Assembly: GCA_018434075.1 (NCBI GenBank)
Contig: JAHDQA010000048.1
Location: 1 to 64,000 of the forward strand
Direction: 5' to 3'
DNA: 64,000 nucleotides
Origin: Tissierellaceae bacterium
GTDB lineage: Bacteria > Bacillota > Clostridia > Tissierellales > Tissierellaceae
Below are positions 53,721 to 62,983 of this stretch, piece by piece. The notes under the pieces were generated by a model. The model was not told the DNA's origin. It saw only the letters and a program-made list of their open reading frames with translations, and made no database searches. The position numbers and the translations under genes are program-made. Numbering within the stretch: the stretch's first letter is position 1; each line of letters starts with the position of its first letter.

Positions 53721-54999
53721 CAACATCGTCCTCGCCTTCTCTAGTTAATACATATATAGTGTCTAAATTCACTCTATTAAAAGCTTCCACAACTTCTTCT
53801 TTTTTTACAGCATTAATTTTATTGATTTTAACATCTATGCTTTCTGATTTGTTAGTCAATATATTATCTAATTCATGGCTTGCTATTGAATGATTTGAGT
53901 CTACTATAGCTCTTAATGATGTGATTATTTCTTTTTTTGCTAAATTCAATTCATTATCTGTAAAATCAGCTTCTTTTAATTTCTTTATCTGATCATTTGT
54001 TAAATTTAAAGCTCTTTGCATGTTTCTAAAGTCTACGCCTGAATCAATAATAATTATGGATTTATGTTTAAATAATATTGAATTAGCATAATATGCTAAA
54101 CTGTACTTTTCACGAACTTCTCTAAATAATTTTGAATTTGGACTGCCGCCCAAAATTACATTCCCAACAGTTAATGCTTTAAATAGTTCATCTTCATATG
54201 GTATCCCAGTAAGTAACCCAAGGACTAATTTTCCTTGATTTACCTGCATTCTTTCTACGATATGATTTCTATATTGCGATTTTTCACGAATAACTTCTCT
54301 TGGAATGTTGATAGTAAATTGTCTATCTGTGATGTGTTTTGGAATGTATTTTATTATATCCAGTTTTTTCTCATTTCCAACATATATTATTTCAAAAGGA
54401 GTTTCGGAAATCAATTTCTTGTAGTGATTTGTCAATTTTTCGCTGTTTATTTCTCCTAAATCCTCTACATATCCCAAACTATATATTCCAAATCTCTCTG
54501 TTTTACACATTTCTTCAATGCATCGAGAAATTGCGTAGCTGCGTTTGTCATTAATTTTGCTACTTATCTTTCTCTGAAGATTTATTTTTTCTTGCTCAAC
54601 ATAATCTTCTTTAAAACATCCATTATTAAGCAAAGGATTAAATATAATATTAAAAAATATCTCCATTACTTTATCATCAACTAGTGTTTCATTAATATAT
54701 TTCGAGTCAGCCCATTCTATTGAAAACTTAATTATTTGCTTTTCTCCGCTTTTATACACATCGTAGTCATAACTTGCTCCATAAAGCAATTCTAATTCCC
54801 TTTCAATCGCAATAAAGTCATTGTTTACTTGATTTCCTCTACTTAATACCATTGGCAATAATGCATTCAAAGTAACATCTTCTCTGTCTAATGGTCTTAT
54901 AAAATAAAAACTTAAATAGTTAGATTTAAACTTATCTGTATATATTGAAGTAAAATTAATTCCATTGCCTATTTTGCTTTTTATAGAATTTTCTATCAA
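53707..54999 (-). CDS. M16 family peptidase-like protein (YmfF type, no zinc motif)
   Basis: The protein of about 430 aa is related to the neighbour but lacks HxxEH: in that place it has NALLPMVLSRGNQVNNDFIAIERELELLYGASYDYDV. It likely forms an inactive, substrate-binding half of a heterodimer, as in other M16 pairs. TTG 54999 is preferred as start because GGAG lies 8 bases before it, whereas the ATG at 55029 has no site. It overlaps the next gene. Confidence 0.87.
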   Translation of the reverse strand: MIENSIKSKIGNGINFTSIYTDKFKSNYLSFYFIRPLDREDVTLNALLPMVLSRGNQVNNDFIAIERELELLYGASYDYDVYKSGEKQIIKFSIEWADSKYINETLVDDKVMEIFFNIIFNPLLNNGCFKEDYVEQEKINLQRKISSKINDKRSYAISRCIEEMCKTERFGIYSLGYVEDLGEINSEKLTNHYKKLISETPFEIIYVGNEKKLDIIKYIPKHITDRQFTINIPREVIREKSQYRNHIVERMQVNQGKLVLGLLTGIPYEDELFKALTVGNVILGGSPNSKLFREVREKYSLAYYANSILFKHKSIIIIDSGVDFRNMQRALNLTNDQIKKLKEADFTDNELNLAKKEIITSLRAIVDSNHSIASHELDNILTNKSESIDVKINKINAVKKEEVVEAFNRVNLDTIYVLTREGEDDVDVND

Positions 55000-55088
55000 A
55001 TTGATCACTCCTTTTCCTAAACTTGTCATTTCATTAAATTTTAAGTGTTCTTATTGTTAATACCCAAAAAATATTTATTTAATAAAAA

Positions 55089-55108
55089 ATAAGGGGATTT
55101 CCCCTTAT
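55089..55108 (-). terminator. Terminator after deoC
   Basis: ATAAGGGG and CCCCTTAT form an 8-bp stem with a 4-base loop overlapping the deoC stop, followed on the minus strand by TTTTTTATT. Confidence 0.85.
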
Positions 55109-55758
55109 TTTAGCTCTTTAATTATCTTAACTCCAGAACTTGTACCTATTCTAGTGGCACCTGCTTCAACCATTTTTTTAAAAGTTTCTAAATCTCTTAT
55201 TCCTCCTGAAGCTTTTACTTCTAAGTCATCTCCTACTGTCTTTTTCATAAGTCTTACATCTTCAACAGTGGCTCCACCAGTGCTAAACCCAGTTGACGTT
55301 TTTACAAATCTAGCATTGGCTTTTTTAGCAAGCTCACACGCTTTAACTTTCTCATCATCTGTCAATAAACATGTTTCAATAATAACTTTTACTATTGCTT
55401 CTACTTCTTTAGCTTTATTTACAATTTCTCTAATTTCATTATAAACATAGTCAAAATCTTTGCTCTTTAATTTTCCAATATTTATTACCATGTCTATTTC
55501 GTTCGCGCCATTCTTCAATGCATTTTCAGTTTCATACACTTTTGTTTCTATTGTGTTTGCCCCTAAAGGAAATCCTATCACAGTAGCAATTTTAACATCG
55601 GAATTAGCTAAATGTTCTCTACATAAACTGACATAACAAGGATTTACGCACACTGCTTTAAATTCGTATTCTTTAGCTTCATTACACAATTTTATGATTT
55701 CTTCGCTTGTTGCTTCTGGTTTTAGCAAAGTATGATCTATATATTTATTTAGTTCCAT
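55105..55758 (-). CDS. deoC: Deoxyribose-phosphate aldolase
   Basis: The 217-aa class I aldolase cleaves 2-deoxyribose 5-phosphate to acetaldehyde and glyceraldehyde 3-phosphate. The Schiff-base lysine is in [14 protein letters not shown] and the proton-relay lysine in [11 protein letters not shown], both with family-typical flanks; the start [11 protein letters not shown] is also typical. RBS AATAGGAGTGAG. It follows pduL by 10 bases; other deo genes are not nearby. Confidence 0.96.
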   Translation of the reverse strand: MELNKYIDHTLLKPEATSEEIIKLCNEAKEYEFKAVCVNPCYVSLCREHLANSDVKIATVIGFPLGANTIETKVYETENALKNGANEIDMVINIGKLKSKDFDYVYNEIREIVNKAKEVEAIVKVIIETCLLTDDEKVKACELAKKANARFVKTSTGFSTGGATVEDVRLMKKTVGDDLEVKASGGIRDLETFKKMVEAGATRIGTSSGVKIIKELK

Positions 55759-55768
55759 TTTCTCACTC

Positions 55769-56341
55769 CTATTTTATTATTTCAACAATTTCTCCATTTT
55801 TCACACCGGCAGCATTGCCTTCCTCTATGTCAACGTGCATTTCTAGAGCATATTCTGGATGAACTCTTACTAATACATTTTCAAATACTAGACCCCTCGG
55901 CCCATTAGTTTTTACTTTTACAATGTCTTTATCTTTTACACCAAATTCTTCTCCATCTGATGTATGCATATGAATGTGTCTAGCTGCTACAATTAGACCT
56001 TCATTTATTTCTATTTCTCCCTTTGGTCCAATAATCCTAGCCCCAGGTGTATTCGAAATATCTCCTGAATTTCTTATAATTGGTTCTACTCCAAGCGTAA
56101 ATGCGTCAGAGATTGATATTTCTATTTGAGTTTTTGCTCTAACAGGTCCTAATATTCTTACATTTTTTATAGATCCCTTAGGCCCTATTACCTCCACTTT
56201 TTCTTCGCATGCAAATTGGCCTGGTTGTGATAAATCTTTAGTTTTTGTCAAGACATAATCTTCACCAAATAATTTATTGAGATCTTCTTTACTCAAGTGA
56301 ATATGTCTATTTGATAAAGCAATTGGTAATTTAGTTTTCAT
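55769..56341 (-). CDS. pduL: Phosphate propanoyltransferase PduL
   Basis: The 190-aa protein has the PduL fold: [16 protein letters not shown] and [17 protein letters not shown] carry the histidines that bind two zinc ions, and [23 protein letters not shown] is the C-terminal signature. It interconverts acyl-CoA and acyl phosphate. There is no microcompartment encapsulation peptide at the N-terminus and no shell gene nearby, so it probably serves as the housekeeping phosphotransacylase. RBS TAGGAGGGC. Confidence 0.92.
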   Translation of the reverse strand: MKTKLPIALSNRHIHLSKEDLNKLFGEDYVLTKTKDLSQPGQFACEEKVEVIGPKGSIKNVRILGPVRAKTQIEISISDAFTLGVEPIIRNSGDISNTPGARIIGPKGEIEINEGLIVAARHIHMHTSDGEEFGVKDKDIVKVKTNGPRGLVFENVLVRVHPEYALEMHVDIEEGNAAGVKNGEIVEIIK

Positions 56342-56406
56342 TTGATGCCCTCCTATTATTTGTTTATCATATGACTATTATACAGTTTTATGATATTAAT
56401 TTAAAG

Positions 56407-57684
56407 TCAATATTCTAATATTTTATTTAAATCCTCGTAAAATCTAGGATAACTTACCTCAACACATTTATGGTTTAAAATATTAGTCTGTCCAAATGCT
56501 CTTAGGCCCGCCACTGTAAAAGCCATTGCAATTCTATGGTCATTTGCTGTATCAATTTTGCAGCCGATGAGATTATTATTCCCATTAATATAGATTGTAT
56601 TGTTATCCAGTTTTACATCCGCTTTCATATTTTTTAAATTCCAATATATATAAAAAAGTCTATCGGATTCTTTCACTTTTAGCTCTTCAGCGCCTGTTAT
56701 GATTGTTTCCCCATTAGCAAATGCAGCAGTCACAGCTAAAATAGGAATCTCATCAATGCATAGTGAAACATCTTCTTTATTTATGACTATCCCAGTCAGT
56801 TCGCTTGATTTTACTTCTATATCAGCTATATCCTCGCCATTTACGATTCTTTCATTAAAAATCCTTATATTTCCTCCCATTTTCTGCCATAAACGAATAA
56901 TATGAATTCTGCTATTGTTTATTCCTACACTCCTAATAATTAAGTTGCTATTTTCTGTTATAAGCGCCAAAGCGATGAAATAAGCTGCTGATGAAATGTC
57001 TCCAGGTATATAAACGTCATTGGCTAATAATGTATTAGGGTTATGTATCCTAACTACATTATCTCTTGAATCAATGTCACAATTAAAATGTTTCAACATT
57101 ATTTCTGTGTGATTTCTCGTAGGATACAATTCTTCTATCTCTGTTGTACCAGATGTGTACAATGAGGCTAAAAGTATTGCAGATTTTACCTGTGCACTTG
57201 CTATATTCATAGAATACTTAATAGGAATTAGTTTTGAAGGTTCTATTATTATTGGAGCATGTCCTTCTGATAATTTAATTTTCGCTCCCATCATATTTAA
57301 TGGTATCTGTATTCTAGCCATGGGCCTTTTGTTCAAAGATTCATCTCCATAAAGATATGAAAAAAATCTTTGCCCACTTAATAGACCTGCTAGTAATCTC
57401 ATTGTAGTCCCTGAATTCCCACAGTCTATTTTATCTGTAGCTCTTAATCCATTTAGCCCTCTACCTTCTACAAATAAAGACGAAGACTTCTGATCTATAT
57501 CTATATTCACCCCTAATTTTTTTAAAGCAGTTATAGTTGAAAATGTATCATCAGAAAACAGAAAGTTTGATATTTCAGTTCTACCATTTGCAATTGCGGA
57601 TAAAATTGCTGCTCTATGAGAAATAGATTTATCTGGTGGAGCAACCAATTCTCCTTTTACTGTTTTTATAGGTCTAATAATCAC
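56407..57684 (-). CDS. aroA: 3-phosphoshikimate 1-carboxyvinyltransferase (EPSP synthase)
   Basis: The 425-aa enzyme joins shikimate 3-phosphate and PEP. Motifs: APPDKSISHRAAILSA, DCGNSGTTMRLLAGLLSG, RPMARIQIPL and LKVKESDRLF, with C-terminal DHRIAMAFTVAGL. It is complete. The start is GTG at 57684 with AGAGATGATATT, five bases after aroC. Together with aroC it covers the last two steps to chorismate. Confidence 0.96.
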   Translation of the reverse strand: MIIRPIKTVKGELVAPPDKSISHRAAILSAIANGRTEISNFLFSDDTFSTITALKKLGVNIDIDQKSSSLFVEGRGLNGLRATDKIDCGNSGTTMRLLAGLLSGQRFFSYLYGDESLNKRPMARIQIPLNMMGAKIKLSEGHAPIIIEPSKLIPIKYSMNIASAQVKSAILLASLYTSGTTEIEELYPTRNHTEIMLKHFNCDIDSRDNVVRIHNPNTLLANDVYIPGDISSAAYFIALALITENSNLIIRSVGINNSRIHIIRLWQKMGGNIRIFNERIVNGEDIADIEVKSSELTGIVINKEDVSLCIDEIPILAVTAAFANGETIITGAEELKVKESDRLFYIYWNLKNMKADVKLDNNTIYINGNNNLIGCKIDTANDHRIAMAFTVAGLRAFGQTNILNHKCVEVSYPRFYEDLNKILEY

Positions 57685-57688
57685 AATA

Positions 57689-58816
57689 TCATCTCTTATC
57701 AGTGTAATTTTGATAATTTATAAAATTTCTCTTTACTTCTTCCATTGAATCACCTGAGAATTTTTCCATGAATGCTTCTGATATGCTTATAGCAGCCATT
57801 GCTTCAGCAACAATTGACAATGAAGCAACAGCGCAAACATCAGATCTCTGGGTAAATGCTTTTGTTTCTTCTTTTGTGATTATATTTACAGTTTTTAACG
57901 GTTTCTGTTGAGTAGGAATAGGCTTCATTGTTATTCTAACTACAATATCTTCACCATTACTAATACCACCTTCAATTCCACCTGCCAAATTAGTTTTTCT
58001 ATAATAACCTTTATCTTCACTATAAAAAATCTCATCATTCGAAAGATTACCATGATAATTCTTAATGGTTTCTCCTAAACCTATTTCAACAGCTTTCACT
58101 CCCGGAATGCTCATCATTGATTGTGCGATTTTCCCATCTAAACGTCTATCCCATTGAATGTGAGATCCAATTCCTATAGGTACATTTTTTATTATTATCT
58201 CTACTTTGCCTCCTAATGTAAAGCCTTCTTCATATCCAAAATCTATCCTCTCTTTAGCTATCTTCTCAGCATCAGAGTCGATCATTCTTAATGTGGAATT
58301 GTCTGCTAATGAAAAATCAATCTCAGACCAACTTTTATAATAATCAATATTTGACTCTATGTCAGAAATTGATATAACATGACTAAATATTTTAATTCCA
58401 AATTCTGAAAGAAATATTTTGCATATTGCTCCAATAGCAGTTCTCATTGCAGTTTCTCTCGCAGATGCCCGCTCTAAAATGTTTTTAGCATTCAGTTGAT
58501 TGTATTTAATTAACCCAGCCAAATCCGCATGTCCTGGTCTAGGTTGAAGATAATCATCATTATTTGTTCCTTTAGCTAAATTGTCTATAACTAAGGATAT
58601 AGGTGCGCCAGTTGTAACTTTCTCATCTAAGCCAGAAACTATTTGTACTTTATCAGATTCAATATTCATTCTGTCTGATCTACCATAGCCTTTCTGTCTT
58701 CTAGATAATTCATAATCTATATATCCTTTATTTATCTTCAAATTAGATGGAATTCCCTCTAAAATTCCTATTAATTTATCCCCATGAGATTCACCCGCTG
58801 TAAGAAATCTTATCAT
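57689..58816 (-). CDS. aroC: Chorismate synthase
   Basis: The protein of about 375 aa uses reduced FMN to form chorismate from EPSP. Motifs: FLTAGESHGDKLIGILEG, RRQKGYGRSDRM, RPGHADLAGLIKY, RASARETAMRTAIGAI and AGGIEGGISNGEDIVV, ending RSDVCAVASLSIVAEAM. ATG 58816 (AGAGG 8 bases upstream) is preferred over GTG 58825. A 13-bp hairpin lies between it and folT. Confidence 0.96.
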   Translation of the reverse strand: MIRFLTAGESHGDKLIGILEGIPSNLKINKGYIDYELSRRQKGYGRSDRMNIESDKVQIVSGLDEKVTTGAPISLVIDNLAKGTNNDDYLQPRPGHADLAGLIKYNQLNAKNILERASARETAMRTAIGAICKIFLSEFGIKIFSHVISISDIESNIDYYKSWSEIDFSLADNSTLRMIDSDAEKIAKERIDFGYEEGFTLGGKVEIIIKNVPIGIGSHIQWDRRLDGKIAQSMMSIPGVKAVEIGLGETIKNYHGNLSNDEIFYSEDKGYYRKTNLAGGIEGGISNGEDIVVRITMKPIPTQQKPLKTVNIITKEETKAFTQRSDVCAVASLSIVAEAMAAISISEAFMEKFSGDSMEEVKRNFINYQNYTDKR

Positions 58817-58834
58817 ATTATTCACCTCTTTAAA

Positions 58835-58865
58835 TCAATAGGCTTCCTTTAAGGAAGCCTATTGA
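58835..58865 (-). terminator. 13-bp hairpin between folT and aroC
   Basis: TCAATAGGCTTCC and its exact complement enclose a 5-base loop, six bases after the folT stop, followed by TTTAAAG on the minus strand. A partial terminator is likely, limiting read-through into aroC. Confidence 0.6.
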
Positions 58866-58870
58866 TTGTT

Positions 58871-59419
58871 TTACTTTGCGAATTGCCTTAAAAATTTCAT
58901 TAAATACGAAATGATGAAAGCATAAATTGGTATGCTGATTAAACTGGCAACTAATCGTGTTGGTAATAAAACAAAGAAACCTTTCCCATATAATTGTGAA
59001 AGCCATAAAGTATTCAACAACACCGATACTATGATTGTTGTAACAATAGATGGTATCAACATGTTTTTAAAAGAATAAATATTCATATCCTTTTTCCTAC
59101 TCTTAAAATAAATTACAAATAAACCCGGAATAACTCCCCAAAGTGCTGAGCTAATAGTAAATCCAGGATAATAAGGGCCCTGAGGATTTATCAGAAATCC
59201 GATTATATCTGCTGCAATACCTGTTAATGCCCCTACCATAGGTCCAAACATTACACCTGACATCATTAGTGGTACTTCGCCAAAGCTAATCCTAAGTGCT
59301 CCTACTCCAGCAAGCGGAATCATAACGTAAGCAAATCTAGTCATAACAATTGAAATTGCGACTAGAAATCCCGCCCTCACCATTGTGTTTAAACTAATTT
59401 TTTCTCTTTTTTTGTCCAT
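58871..59419 (-). CDS. folT: Folate ECF transporter S component
   Basis: The 182-aa membrane protein has about six helices and FolT-type blocks VGALRISFGEVPLMMSGVMFGPMVGALTGIAADIIGFLINPQGPYYPGFT. It binds folates and delivers them with the shared EcfAAT module, which is not in this window. Its start is preceded by AAGGAG, part of a hairpin linked to a THF riboswitch (59426-59567), so its translation should drop when reduced folate is plentiful. Confidence 0.93.
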   Translation of the reverse strand: MDKKREKISLNTMVRAGFLVAISIVMTRFAYVMIPLAGVGALRISFGEVPLMMSGVMFGPMVGALTGIAADIIGFLINPQGPYYPGFTISSALWGVIPGLFVIYFKSRKKDMNIYSFKNMLIPSIVTTIIVSVLLNTLWLSQLYGKGFFVLLPTRLVASLISIPIYAFIISYLMKFLRQFAK

Positions 59420-59425
59420 AAAAAT

Positions 59426-59567
59426 CTCCTTTCTTTAGCTGACAGTGCTTGTCGACTAAAGAAAGACTTTAATCGGCAGCGGATGCGGTATAGAATCGCA
59501 GAATTATCTTTCGTCTTGAAGCAACTTCCCATCTTCAAGCACTTAACGCTCTATACCTACTCTGTCA
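59426..59567 (-). promoter_or_regulatory. Tetrahydrofolate (THF) riboswitch upstream of folT
   Basis: On the minus strand the aptamer (about 59567-59472) shows the conserved blocks GAGUAGGUAUAG, GCGUUAAGUG, GAUGGGA, ACGAAAG and CGCAUCCGCU, with pairings GUAUAG/CUAUAC and CUUGAAG/CUUCAAG. Downstream, 59465-59456 pairs perfectly (10 bp) with 59438-59429, which covers the start of the AAGGAG ribosome binding site. Translational control is therefore likely. Confidence 0.92.
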
Positions 59568-59581
59568 AATTTAATTTTATA

Positions 59582-60265
59582 TTAATATTTTTTTGGACTC
59601 ACATAATGAGGAATATTATATTTCCCTTTTTTATAAAAAATATATCCCACTAGTTGTCCAAATAAAATATATAATACGAATCTCAATAAAATTTTTGTTA
59701 CAATATCGACAAAAAATACTTCTGGCATAATTTGAATCAATAAATCAGTTTTTGGATTCAATAGCCATAAGTCATTGTTAAAAAAAAGTTTATGAAATAC
59801 TATGAAATATTTATTAAAATTAATTTTTACTAATACTCCTAAGATAATTAAAAAAATATAATTAAATGATAATCCTATTCCCAAATATTTTCCCATGATC
59901 TTAGATTTATCTCGTCTTAGATAATAAAATATTATAATTAAACCCGAAACAGCTGATATGAATTTTAATGTCTTAGCAATACTAAATAAATTCTGGACAT
60001 CTCTCATATGGGAGATCTCTTTTGAACTGAAATACGGGCTAAGTTCAGATACATCAGAGTTTCCTTTAAGTACTGCGATTATTGTTTTAGAGAGTTTTTC
60101 AAGTTCCTGATGTGACTTATGTGTAACTTCAAAAACACCATTCTTTTCATAAGAATCCATATAATAATCTAAGTCATAGGCACTCCGTTCTATTGCCATT
60201 ACAAATGAAAATATAGATACATTAATTATCAATAATATGAGTAGAAAATAATCAATTTTTCTCAA
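59582..60265 (-). CDS. DUF1461/TIGR01906 membrane protein, Lit-like lipoprotein transacylase
   Basis: The protein of about 227 aa has four hydrophobic segments (one N-terminal, three in the second half) and the family blocks YFSSKEISHMRDVQNLF and VFHKLFFNNDLWLLNPKTDLLIQIMPEVFF. Members called Lit in Enterococcus and Bacillus move an acyl chain within diacylated lipoproteins to make lyso-form lipoproteins. Activity here is inferred from the family. The longest frame starts at 60331 inside yebC; TTG 60265 with AAGGGGGAT eight bases upstream is the better start. Very AT-rich. Confidence 0.8.
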   Translation of the reverse strand: MRKIDYFLLILLIINVSIFSFVMAIERSAYDLDYYMDSYEKNGVFEVTHKSHQELEKLSKTIIAVLKGNSDVSELSPYFSSKEISHMRDVQNLFSIAKTLKFISAVSGLIIIFYYLRRDKSKIMGKYLGIGLSFNYIFLIILGVLVKINFNKYFIVFHKLFFNNDLWLLNPKTDLLIQIMPEVFFVDIVTKILLRFVLYILFGQLVGYIFYKKGKYNIPHYVSPKKY

Positions 60266-60278
60266 TAGAAGATCCCCC

Positions 60279-61016
60279 TTATTCTTCTTCAGGCATCTCC
60301 CAATTGTGATATACTTCTTGAACGTCGTCATTGTCTTCCAATAATTCTAGCAATCGATTCATATTTTTAATATCCTTCTCATCTGTCAAGGTAACAGTAG
60401 TCTGTGGTATATATGAAATTTCAGCCATTATAAAATTATATCCCGCTTCTTTTAATCCATCTTCAACTCTTGAAAAATCTTTAGGATCAGTAATTATTTG
60501 ATATCCATCTTCTTCTATATATATATCTTCAGCTCCTAAATCTATAGCTAATAGGGTCAATTCTTCTTCATCTATATCTTCATCTTTTTCAATAGCTAAA
60601 ATACCTTTTCTATCAAAGAGAAACGAAACCGAACCACTTTGGCCTAAATTTCCTCCATATTTATCAAATGCATGTCTTACATCTGAAGCCGTTCTATTCC
60701 TATTATCAGTTAAACAGTTTACCATAATGGCTATACCAGAAGGGCCATATCCTTCATACATAATTTCCTCAAAAGTTTGATTGCCTAACTCACCTGTGCC
60801 TTTTTTTATAGCTCTCTCTATATTGTCATTTGGCATATTTTCAGCTTTTGCTTTTTCAATTGCAGCTTTAAGTGATGGGTTGTAGTCTGGATCTGGTCCA
60901 CCTTCTTTAGCAGCAACCATGATATATCTTGCAAGTTTCGTGAACACTTTTCCTTTTCTCGCATCTTCTTTACCTTTTTTGTTTTTTATATTGTTCCACT
61001 TTGAATGTCCTGACAT
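60279..61016 (-). CDS. yebC: YebC/PmpR family translation or transcription factor
   Basis: The 245-aa protein begins [29 protein letters not shown] and has [47 protein letters not shown] and [10 protein letters not shown], a textbook YebC pattern. The family was described as transcription factors and more recently as an aid to translation of proline stretches. RBS AGGAGAGGTG. It lies 14 bases before the Lit-like gene. Confidence 0.96.
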   Translation of the reverse strand: MSGHSKWNNIKNKKGKEDARKGKVFTKLARYIMVAAKEGGPDPDYNPSLKAAIEKAKAENMPNDNIERAIKKGTGELGNQTFEEIMYEGYGPSGIAIMVNCLTDNRNRTASDVRHAFDKYGGNLGQSGSVSFLFDRKGILAIEKDEDIDEEELTLLAIDLGAEDIYIEEDGYQIITDPKDFSRVEDGLKEAGYNFIMAEISYIPQTTVTLTDEKDIKNMNRLLELLEDNDDVQEVYHNWEMPEEE

Positions 61017-61067
61017 AAAACACCTCTCCTTTTATCAACTAACTTATATATTTTAGCATAAGAGAGA

Positions 61068-61799
61068 TTAATTTTCACCAATTTTTTTATAAATAGGAGG
61101 AAATTCTCGTTTGTGTTGAGACTTGTTGTGTAATTCTTTTATCTTCTCTACTATATCTTCAGGACCTTCTCCAGTTATGATGTATTTATCCAAAACATCA
61201 TAACTAAAACCTAATTCTTTCTCATCAGTTTGACCTTCCCACAGACCAGCAGTCGGTGGTTTTATTATTATATCCCTAGGTATTTTTAATTCTTCTGCTA
61301 GCTGCCTAATTTCTGACTTGACAAAATCTGCTAGAGGTAATAAATCCACTCCACTATCCCCATATTTAGTAAAATATCCGATTTCCAATTCAGATTTATT
61401 GCTTGAACCGCAAACTAGATAATTCATTTCTTGCGCAAAAAAATATAAAGTCATCATTCTAAGTCTTGGCTTTAAATTGGCTTTTGCCATAGGATTTTCT
61501 CCATCAAATGGCAATGATTTGAGAAAGTTTTGATAAATACCACTCAAGTCGATGTTTATGGTATCTAAATCTAATGTTTTTGCTACTAAAAGCGCATCGC
61601 TTTCATCTTGTACATTGCTATTGATGGGCATGATAACTCCTAATGATTCGCTTGGAAAAGCTAATTTGCTTATCCCTGCTACTACAGCAGAGTCTATCCC
61701 TCCACTCAAGCCAAAAACTAAACCTTTTGCTCCAGCTGACGATACTTTTTCTCTTAACCATTGAACTATTGATTCTATTTCTTTATGCGGATCTTTCAT
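61068..61799 (-). CDS. nadE: NAD+ synthase (ammonia-dependent)
   Basis: The 243-aa enzyme amidates nicotinate adenine dinucleotide to NAD. The ATP pyrophosphatase loop GLSGGIDSAVVAG, CGSSNKSELEIGYFTKYGDSGVDLLPLADFVKSEIRQLA and PTAGLWEGQTDEKELGF are all present. It lacks the N-terminal nitrilase domain, so it uses free ammonia, which amino-acid fermentation would supply. RBS AGGGAGTG. A short hairpin (61826-61845) lies before it. Confidence 0.96.
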   Translation of the reverse strand: MKDPHKEIESIVQWLREKVSSAGAKGLVFGLSGGIDSAVVAGISKLAFPSESLGVIMPINSNVQDESDALLVAKTLDLDTINIDLSGIYQNFLKSLPFDGENPMAKANLKPRLRMMTLYFFAQEMNYLVCGSSNKSELEIGYFTKYGDSGVDLLPLADFVKSEIRQLAEELKIPRDIIIKPPTAGLWEGQTDEKELGFSYDVLDKYIITGEGPEDIVEKIKELHNKSQHKREFPPIYKKIGEN

Positions 61800-61825
61800 T
61801 ATTTCACTCCCTAGTATAATAACGT

Positions 61826-61845
61826 CATAGCCAATGATGGCTATG
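61826..61845. terminator. Short hairpin between the CoA-binding protein gene and nadE
   Basis: CATAGCCA and TGGCTATG form an 8-bp stem with a 4-base loop in a 68-base gap. No U-run follows, so the termination role is doubtful. Confidence 0.4.
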
Positions 61846-61867
61846 CAATTGAAACATTTTACTAAAT

Positions 61868-62272
61868 TTAGTTTTCCATTGCTTTAAGAGTTGCATATAT
61901 GCAATCCTCTATTATATAAGATAACCCTAGTTCATCTGCTTTCTTAAGAACTTCTTCATCATATGATCCAGGTTGGAAAAATACAAGCTCAATATCTTTT
62001 TCTTTTATTTCATCTAATACATTTAAACTGATTTTAGGTGCAACTACCATGTCCACTACATCAATTTTATCAGGAATATCTCCAATGGAATGATATATCT
62101 TTACCCCTTCGATTTCATCATAGTTTGGACTAACTCCATATACATTGTATCCGTGTTCACCTAATATTTTCCAAATCTTATATCCGTATCTGTCTTTCTT
62201 TGCAGTTACACCTATTACTGCCCAATTCTTTAAGTTTAGCATTTGTTCTTTTAAGCTTTCATAACCTCTCAT
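61868..62272 (-). CDS. CoA-binding domain protein (YccU family)
   Basis: The 134-aa single-domain Rossmann protein has NWAVIGVTAKKDRYGYKIWKILGEHGYNVYGVSPNYDEIEG, VVAPKISLNVLDEI and LVFFQPGSYDEEVLKKADELGLSYIIEDCIYATL. It resembles the CoA-binding domain of succinyl-CoA synthetase alone; the role is unknown. ATG 62272 with AGGTGATTAAG is chosen; the frame from 62356 overlaps the YigZ gene. Confidence 0.85.
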   Translation of the reverse strand: MRGYESLKEQMLNLKNWAVIGVTAKKDRYGYKIWKILGEHGYNVYGVSPNYDEIEGVKIYHSIGDIPDKIDVVDMVVAPKISLNVLDEIKEKDIELVFFQPGSYDEEVLKKADELGLSYIIEDCIYATLKAMEN

Positions 62273-62312
62273 CTTAATCACCTCGCATAAATATATACCC
62301 ATTTTAAAGTCA

Positions 62313-62951
62313 TTATTCAACTGAAAATGGTTTGTATAAAACATTAATTTTTTCAATATTTACTTCACCATTTGTAGCATCTATAAGTCTACGTAAAATA
62401 TGATCTTCTTTATCCATTTCAATTGCAATCTCAATAGATATTTTATCTAAATAGCTTGAGTTCTCTACTAATAAATTTTGTTCTTTTATCAATTTATCTA
62501 CTATGTTCTTATGGCTGTAATTGATTGTCAGTCTATAAATGGAATGCTTTTTCATAATTGCTATCTTTGAATCTAGGATAGCTCCTAGTGCAGCGTTTGT
62601 ATATGCTCTCACCAATCCGCCTTTACCTAACTTTACTCCTCCAAAATATCGAGTAACAATAATGAGGGTGTTGGTTAACTCTTTGTTTTTAATGATTTGT
62701 AATATTGGAAGTCCTGCAGTTCCAGAAGGCTCTCCATCATCGCTAAATTTCTCTATTAGATTAGAATTAGATATAACATATGCATAGCAATTATGTGTTG
62801 CATCTTTATATAGTTCTGAAATTTCATCGACTATATCAATAGCTTGCTGTTGAGTTTGAATAGGAAATGATGATGCTATGAATTTCGATTTGCTAATTTC
62901 CAACTCAGCTTTCCCATTTTTATAAAGTGTTCTATAAATTAAATTCTTCAT
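62313..62951 (-). CDS. YigZ/IMPACT family protein
   Basis: The 212-aa protein has the UPF0029 domain (SKFIASSFPIQTQQQAID, DATHNCYAYVI, FSDDGEPSGTAGLPILQII, VTRYFGGVKLGKGGLVRAYTNAA) followed by a ferredoxin-like C-terminal domain. Relatives include eukaryotic IMPACT; the bacterial function is not settled. RBS GAGGATG. It follows hflX by 32 bases. Confidence 0.9.
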   Translation of the reverse strand: MKNLIYRTLYKNGKAELEISKSKFIASSFPIQTQQQAIDIVDEISELYKDATHNCYAYVISNSNLIEKFSDDGEPSGTAGLPILQIIKNKELTNTLIIVTRYFGGVKLGKGGLVRAYTNAALGAILDSKIAIMKKHSIYRLTINYSHKNIVDKLIKEQNLLVENSSYLDKISIEIAIEMDKEDHILRRLIDATNGEVNIEKINVLYKPFSVE

Positions 62952-62983
62952 AAATCATCCTCTAGTTCTAATTTAATGAAAAT

